A DNA stretch of 64,000 bases from Tricholoma matsutake. Its lineage: Eukaryota > Basidiomycota > Agaricomycetes > Agaricales > Tricholomataceae. Positions 57,497 through 64,000 of the stretch are shown here, piece after piece; position 1 is the first letter of the stretch; each line of letters opens with the position of its first letter. Location of the stretch: positions 3,224,001 to 3,288,000 of the forward strand of contig AP026538.1 of assembly GCA_026075535.2 (NCBI GenBank). The letters run 5' to 3'. Both the position numbers and the translations under genes were made by a program. The notes beneath the pieces are model-generated. The model made no database searches, had not been told where the DNA came from, and worked only from the letters and a program-made list of their open reading frames with translations.

Positions 57497-58752
57497 TTGC
57501 AACAGATATCTGTACTTTCCTTTGGTGGGCATCACTCACTTTATTCAATGACCTGGCTATTCTTTATTTTAAATGTTGTTTCAGTTTTGAACAAGATACA
57601 CACCCTCATATTATGGAGGCCACTAAAACTGGCAAGCACCTATTATAAGCAGAATCAAACACAAGTTCATCATTTCTTGAATGTTTTTGCAAAATGCCAT
57701 ATTCAATCCTTGGCCATGCCATTTGTGATCAGCCAACTGAACCTTTTCAAATTTGAATGGTGCCAACTACACATCCTGAGTGTCTTGTCTTTGGACCCCT
57801 CAATTATATCCTGCTTTGCCCTTTCGTGCACCTTCCTTAGTTTGGAGCTTGTAACATTGATTACAAAATACACACTTCAAACAAGGCCCATAACAAATAT
57901 TTTACCATCAACTTATAGGTGTAAACTGCCACCAATAACTCATCTTACGCCATCAGGAGGTGGCAGATCTCATGTGTTTACCCAGAAAATATTGGTCCCT
58001 TATTTAGTTGCCAGTGTTTCTCCCTTGAACAACCAGCTGACCTATAAATTTGTTGACCATGTAGATAGTATTGGGTTACACCATTACCCCATAGATCAAG
58101 GCTATATCCATGTCAACATTCCTCTGCAGCAGTTGATACCATTGCTGTCGGGCCCAACCATATTCAATATAACCTGAATTCACAAAATTGCAATGGGATC
58201 TCACACTCTCAGAAAACACATGCAAACATATTTTGATCATCATGATTGTATTTCTTGTAACTTATACTGCTCTGTATTTGAATGCACTACTTTAAAGTCT
58301 TGCATTCTGCCTGATGCTCCAAAAACAAAGGGGACTGTGAAACATAAGATTCCTAAGCAGCCAGCTTTATTTCCTCTTGCACATACAATTCCTGAGCAAC
58401 CAACTTTATTTCCCCCTACATCATTGGACAGCACATTAAGTCACAAGATAATTAATAATTTTTGTGCAGATTCTGATCCAGCTGTTTTGGAGGAGGCTGT
58501 ATGTGCTGTATGTGGCAGGCTGACACATGTTAAGGAACTGACAAAGCTCAAGTCAGTGGGGAATCTGTTACATATTTTAAATGTGCCTGGGGTTACAAGA
58601 GTAGAACACAAGAAAGCATTAGATAAAATTGAGGAATGCCAAGGACCAGTACTTGACAATGGTTGTGATCATGTATGTGATAAATGCTGGCGGCATCTGC
58701 ATGCAGCCAAAATTCCCCGGCATGCCTTGGCAAATGGTCTTTGGTTAGGAGC
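57497..58752 (+). pseudogene. Helitron-like DUF6570 protein, N-terminal part, truncated
   Basis: In-frame segments 57497-58177 and 58193-58780 are separated by one TGA. Recognisable parts: YPIDQGYIHVNIPLQQLIPL, then a HDCISCN motif, and a Cys/His pattern (CAVCGRLTHV then CDHVCDKCWRHLHAAKIPRH) followed by ALANGLWLG. This set is typical of the region preceding the helicase in fungal Helitron proteins. The frame is cut exactly at 58753 by the family-C LTR, so Rep/helicase domains would lie beyond the element, outside the window. The residues after WLGA are LTR-encoded. Confidence 0.7.
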
Positions 58753-59163
58753 TGTTAGGGCGACACCCACTATCTGCTAGCTAAGACCATGCGGGTTCTC
58801 TCTACAAGAAGGGGGCAGGATCCGCGCGCATGATGGGGAATTGATGGTTTTGATGTGAGGGGTTATTAATAGGTGAGTTTGTTGAGATAGGCCTTTCACA
58901 CCGAAAATGTAGGTGGAATACCTAAGAGAACACAACTGGGGTCCCCTAGGCATATATTTAGGGTTTATATACTATGTTACATATATTGTACATTGTTGTT
59001 ACCGACGCGTGCATACAGGCACATACATAGTGATGTGTGCGAAATAATATTCTCATGCTATCAAAGTGTAGCGTCATTTGGCGTCATTTGGTGTAATGTA
59101 GTGTAATTCAACATAATAAAATAAAAATGAAATTTTATTAGGTAATGGGGCTGTTTCCTAACA
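58753..59163 (-). repeat. Family-C 3' LTR (411 bp)
   Basis: Plus-strand view TGTTAGGGCGACACCC to TTTCCTAACA. Reading the minus strand: TATATAAA box (58964-58971), predicted start AGTTGTGTTCT (58937-58927), and AT-rich 3' part. Relatives at 2531-2660 and 25101-26348. Confidence 0.93.
58927..58971 (-). promoter_or_regulatory. Family-C LTR promoter and predicted transcript start
   Basis: TATATAAA is followed about 27 nt later by AGTTGTGTTCT, complementary to the priming site seen at 2518-2528. Spacing fits a TATA-driven start at 58937. Confidence 0.55.
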
Positions 59164-59165
59164 TT

Positions 59166-59175
59166 ACCCCCCTTT
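59166..59175 (-). other. Polypurine tract of family C
   Basis: Minus-strand AAAAGGGGGGTAA directly before the LTR; it overlaps the pol stop codon. The same tract precedes the LTR at 25101. Confidence 0.8.
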
Positions 59176-62100
59176 TATGCCTCGACTTCCAGGCGAGAAA
59201 ATATTATGTTTGTCCCCTCTGTGAAATTTTGGTAAGGCCAGAATTTCATCCCCTCATACACCATTCTCGCAATGCAACGCGGAGCATTCGGATTACGTTT
59301 AAAGAATTGGGCAATCGCATTATGCGCTCGCTTACAATTCTCTTTGGGTTCCCACAAATTATTTTTGTCGGTATAGTTTTTCCACTTTATTAAGAACTCC
59401 AATTTGTTCCGTCGAAGACGTGAGTCTAGAATTTCTTCAACTATGTATTCTGGAGCACCTTCTACTATAATTGGAGGTTGCGGAGTAGTTTGTTGGCTGG
59501 GAATAGTGGGCAGACGGTAAGGGCGTAGGCGGGATATGTTAATCTCGGGATCAATCTTAAATGATCGGGGTAATTTTAGCACTACCGCATTAGGCGAGAT
59601 CACTTTAGAGATTGCATGTGGGCCAACTTGTTTCTCCATAAGTTTCTTCGAAGGTCGTGGAATATTCAGGTCCTTGGTACTTAGCCATACCAAGTCACCA
59701 ACTTTGTACTCTGGAGCGCGTGCTCGAGTACGATCCACGTGTCGCATCATGTCATCACATGCTTTCTTCAATGCCGCCTCTGCTTCCTCTTGTACCCTTT
59801 GCATCTTAGATACAAAATCTTCTACCGACTGTACTTTGACTTCCCTTCTGGGTTCTACTCCCATGCGAGGATGATATCCATAATTTGTGAAAAAGGGTGT
59901 CATATGAGTAGCTGAATGGAATTTATTATTGTGGGAAAATTCGGCAATTGCCAACCATTTGGGCCAGTCGGTTTGTCAGTAGTTGACAAACATATGTAGG
60001 TACTGCTCCAACTCCTGATTCATTCTCTCTGTCTGCCCATCAGTCTGTGGGTGATATGCCGTAGATAATTTAGTTTGAATTCCTAATATGTTGTTTAGTT
60101 CTTGCATAAACACGGAAGCAAATTGTGGTCTGCGATCGGAGATAACAGTATCGGGTAACCCATGTAACCGCCATACCTGATTTAGATAGAGGCATGCCAA
60201 GCCCAATGATGAGGTTTCTGTAGTAGTAGGAATAATATGGACCTCCTTTGTAAAGCGGTCGCATACTACAAATATTGCATCGTACCCTTGAGCCTCAGGT
60301 AATCCGGTAATAAAATCCACAGATATATCTCGCCATGGTGCTTTAGGTATAAGGTTCGGCATTAATTTTCCTGCAGGTTTCTCTGGAAATTTCTTCCCCC
60401 TCATGCACGTATCACATCCATCCACATACCCCAACACATATTTCGAAATTCCGGGCCACCAATAATTTCTCATTACTAATTCCAATGTCTTCCATCTTCC
60501 TGGGTGTCCGGCAATCAGCGTATTGTGATGTAACTGGACAATCTCCCTTCGCAAATCCTGATCCTTTGGTACAGACACTTTTCCTTGGAACAACACCAAC
60601 CCTTGTTCCTCAGCCCATTCATCTCCTTTGATATTACCTTTCTTCTCTCCCTTCAGAGCTTTCACGGCTTCCACTACTTCATCGTCCATTTCTGAGCATT
60701 GTCTAATTTTAGACAACATTTCTGTTTCTGAGCTATCTATTAATAGATGCCCTTGACACATAGCGCAAATGCAAAAGTATTCGGGTTTGAGTAAGGTAAC
60801 ATTTTTATTGTCCTCCTCCACCCCCCTTTTATGATCAATACGTCTGGATAAGGCATCTGCTTTCCTCATTAAGCTTCCCGCTTTATGGACCAAGTGAAAG
60901 TTGAAACGCAATAGGAATAGTGCCCAACGCGCTTGCTGGCGATTAAGCTTTTTAGCGGACATGAAGTATTGCAGATTTTGATGATCCGTCCAGATCTCAA
61001 TTTGATGTGTACATCCCTCCAAATAATGCCTCCACGCCTCCAATGCTCGTATTATCCCCAACATCTCTTTGTCATGCACATCATAATTCCTCTCCACATC
61101 ATTCAACCCTTTTGACAAGTATGCACAAGGATGCCATTTGTCATCTTCGCACAGCATTGATAATACCGCTCCAGTAGCAAAATCGGATGCATCGGATTCC
61201 ACTCACAAAGGGCATGTGAAATCTACTGGGGCTAATGTTGGTCCCTCCACAAACTTCCTCTTCAACTCTTCAAACGCTGTCTGCTGCTGCTCTCCCCACC
61301 TCCACACTACTCCCTTTTGCATAAGGTTATGTAAGGGTGCAGCAATTTTAGAAAAATTGTGCACAAAGCGACAATAATAATTTGTGAGTCCCAAGAAGGC
61401 TTGAACCTCCTTGACACGGGTGGGCGCAGGCCAATCTGTGATCACCTGTACCTTGATCAGATCCATTTTGATCCCATCAGGGCCGATCAATAATCCTAGG
61501 AACTCGATCTCGCTTGCCCCAAACACACACTTCTCTGGTTTCAAAAATAGATCATTCTTCGCCAACCTCTGTAACACCTCCTGCACTATCGCCTCATGAT
61601 TCTCTTCATCCTCTGTGAATATCAGAATGTCGTCAATAAATATTATTACCACGCCTTTGTCTATTACGTCCTTGAAAATGTCGTTCATCATATTTTGAAA
61701 GGTCGGGGGACTATTAGTCATCCCAAAAAACATGACAAGCGGCTCGAAGGATCCTCGATGCATGGCAAATGCAGCCTTCCACTCATCTCCTTTCTTTATT
61801 TGTACATTGTTGTATCCCCATCGTAAATCCAATTTTGTAAAGACCTTGGCTTTTCCCACCTTATCAATTATTTCTGAGATCAACAGCAGGGGGTATGCGT
61901 TCTTCACTGTCCACTCATTCAGATACCTATAATCGGTACACATCCTCTTCCTTTGGTCTTTTTTGGGCACGAAGAATATTGGTGACGTCTGCGGTGATTT
62001 CGAAGGTCGTATGTATCCTTTGCGCAATTGCTCCTTCAGGAATGCATCCAGTTCTTCTTGTTCCATCAGAGATAATGGATATACCTTTGACTTCTTCAGC

Positions 62101-63089
62101 ACAAACCCTGGCTTCATCTCAATCGCATGATCCCATGGCTTCCACACTGGCATTTGCTCAGACTCCTTCTTTTGGAACACTGACAAATGTTTATGATACA
62201 CTTTTGGCACCCATTCCTCCACTGGCTTCTCCACCTTCACAATATTCTTGTCCCACGATTGTCCTCCACAAACTGCTCTAAAGGTTTGCTTCTGCTCTTC
62301 TTTCTCGATCATGATCGGAACTTCCCCATTTGGCATTTCCTCATCCTCCACTTCCTCCATCGTAACAGAATACTTCCTCGGATGTTCTTTCTCTTTCTTT
62401 TTCCTTTTTTCCTTCTTCATCTTCCTCCCATACACATTACATTCCTTAGGACAATGAGTCATTTGCACTTTCCCAGTTTTCCAATCAATTTCGGGATTAT
62501 GCTTCTGTAACCATGGACATCCTATTATTAGATTGGTTTTCCCAAGATCGCACACTTCGAATACGGCTCGCTCCTGATGCTCCTGATACTTTAGTACCAT
62601 AGTCACCTCCTCCTTGATAGTTCCTCCACGATTGACTGTTCTGTCAATATTGTACACCATTATAGGTTGCGCCAGCTTGCGTGTGTTAATACTGTTTTCG
62701 GTAATTAAGGATTGATTAATAAATAATCCTGTAGCACCACTGTCAAGCAACGCTTCCACATCAATAGCTGCATGTGTGTCCACTGTCTTCAGTCCCACAG
62801 TCAAGGTGATTTCGGGTTCTATTTGCGCAGAGCGAATAAAGAATTTAGGGGTTTTCGGAAATGACATGTGACTATTTTCTTTGTTGCGTGATTCGCAACA
62901 GTTGTACTCCTCCTCGATTTCCTTTTCTGATTTACTCTGGGTTTCCTCGGATACTAATACATTGTAATGATTCTGGGTCACCAATGGGGAAACCTTCACT
63001 GGGACTCTTCCACAAAATTCTCCTGCTTGCCTTCCTCTGGCTTCACTTCCTCGATTGTAGCTCCCCTGATCTTTCTCTTCTGCTTGCAA
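59175..63089 (-). pseudogene. Family-C pol with premature stops
   Basis: Protease DSGATG, reverse transcriptase with IFIDDILIF (FIDD instead of YLDD), RNase H (SDASDFATGAVL, WTDHQNLQYF), integrase with H-H-C-C ending CDTCMRGK, SDRRPQFAS and HPQTDGQTERMNQELEQYL, and a C-terminal chromodomain (FLIKWKNYTDKNNLWEP). TGA codons at 61203-61205 (RNase H start) and 59976-59978 (integrase) interrupt one otherwise continuous frame. Both sit where an Arg codon is expected. The end LEVEA abuts the polypurine tract. Pol is preceded by a frameshift near 63020 relative to gag. Confidence 0.92.
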
Positions 63090-63994
63090 TACTTAGAAAT
63101 GTGTCCTAACTGCCCACAGTTAAAACATTTAAGTGGGGCTCGTCTCCCCACTTGATCAACCTCCATTGCCTCTGCTGGTGCTGCTGACTCCATAACTATA
63201 GGTGTCACTGCCATGGCTGGTGGCTGTGCCCTCGGAGCTTGCGCCTGAGGTGCCTTTCCTTTCTTGGACTTTCCTCCTGATGACTTTCCAAATTTACTAC
63301 TTCCATACATCAACTTTGACTCTGCCTGTTCCTGCTGATATTGCTGGTCAAGGCGCATTCCCCAATTATACCACTCATCCAACTTCTCTGGCATAGAAGG
63401 TAGTCAGTAGATAGACTTGAATAAAGAGGGATTTAATCCTGCTTTCAAAAACTCTACCAATGCAGCTTCTCCCATGTCTGTTTGCGAAGCTTCTGCTTTG
63501 AACTGCAAAATAAATTCATCCGCCATTAAGGAACCTTGGCGCATGGTCTTTAATTTAGCATTAGCTGTCACTTTTGAATTAGGGTCTCCAAACTGTGCCT
63601 CCAATCTCTCCAGAAATTCCTTGAAGGTTGCAAATGGTTTATTTCCCATGGCAATTTGATTAATAGCCTCATTTCTCCAGAACTGTGCTTTCCCCCCCTG
63701 AATGTATGAGAGAGCAAACATAATCCTAGACTCAGCTGTACGAAACTCGGGCTTCCTCCCATGGATGTACAATACTATAGAGCTGATGAAGGATTTTGTA
63801 TTCTCCATGGTACCGTCAAAGATTTGTGGGGGCACGTACTTAGGTAAGCGCACTTTTCCATTTCCAGATTTCTCCACCGTCTCATCCTCCTGCGATATCC
63901 ACTCCACCATCTCCTCCATCTCATCATCTCTTTCTCCTGTCATCTCTGGCTGTACTTCCACTTGTCTGGGCTGTGATGCTGCCAATACTGACAC
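62996..63994 (-). pseudogene. Family-C gag, interrupted and incomplete
   Basis: Gag core 63404-63994 (FDGTMENTKSFISSIVLYIHG, GGKAQFWRNEAINQIAMGNK) and knuckle part 62996-63394 (CFNCGQLGHISKYC). TGA at 63404-63406 splits them in the same frame. The N-terminus lies beyond the window. Compared with the remnant at 964-1455, this copy has a 4-base loss just after the knuckle that breaks the gag-pol frame. Confidence 0.88.
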
Positions 63995-64000
63995 TAATTG

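Larger units (their letters stand above)
58753..64000 (-). mobile_element. Family-C Ty3/gypsy chromovirus, running off the right edge
   Basis: 3' LTR at 58753-59163, pol 59175-63089, gag 62996-63994 and beyond. The left 5-bp flank is GGAGC (58748-58752), the expected target duplication to look for on the far side. It inserted into the Helitron-like ORF. It has three TGA nonsense codons and one frameshift, so this copy is inactive unless assembly errors are involved. Confidence 0.93.

Overview
The window looks like nuclear DNA of an Agaricomycete (mushroom-forming basidiomycete). The protein genes have many short introns of about 50-60 nt with GT..AG ends. The mobile elements are typical of this class: Ty3/gypsy chromoviruses, Plavaka-type, pogo-type, hAT-type and Helitron-like remnants, and copia gag. 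The host genes (DUF2235 hydrolase, GST of the UstS/etherase type, Kre6-like glucan protein) fit the same group. I make no species call. All similarity statements come from reading the sequence by eye; no search was run.

Layout. 1-6392 is old transposon debris: a gypsy gag-pol remnant with a shortened LTR, a copia gag remnant, and a Plavaka transposase tail interrupted by a hAT-like element. 6398-12445 is a complete 6048-bp chromovirus, copy A: two 426-bp LTRs, 5-bp target duplication, intact pol, gag broken by one base. 12451-26348 is a nest. An old family-C gypsy remnant carries a PIF/Harbinger-like MITE, a hAT-like element in its LTR and a pogo element. The pogo element is split by chromovirus copy B in inverted orientation, and B in turn holds a solo LTR of its own family. 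The pogo transposase tail runs in frame through 29 exact copies of an 18-bp repeat.

26999-52416 is the gene-rich block: transaldolase, a GST, two inverted paralogous thioredoxin-peroxidase genes (32.3-32.9 kb and 42.2-43.1 kb) flanking a DUF2235 gene and a leucine-rich-repeat PP1-regulator-like gene, a small secreted protein, a SAM methyltransferase, and a Kre6/Skn1-like GH16 gene that seems to lack its catalytic core.

52.6-58.7 kb is transposon debris again: a chimeric copia gag, unknown ORFs, and a Helitron-like ORF cut by an LTR. 58753 to the window end is a family-C chromovirus on the minus strand, running out of the window.

Three themes stand out. First, both gypsy families look self-primed in the Tf1/sushi manner: an inferred transcript 5' end of 10-11 nt is complementary to the sequence two bases inside the LTR. 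Second, decay is dominated by CpG-to-TpG transitions; every nonsense mutation I could compare is CGA to TGA. Third, target duplications and terminal repeats let the insertions be ordered in time.
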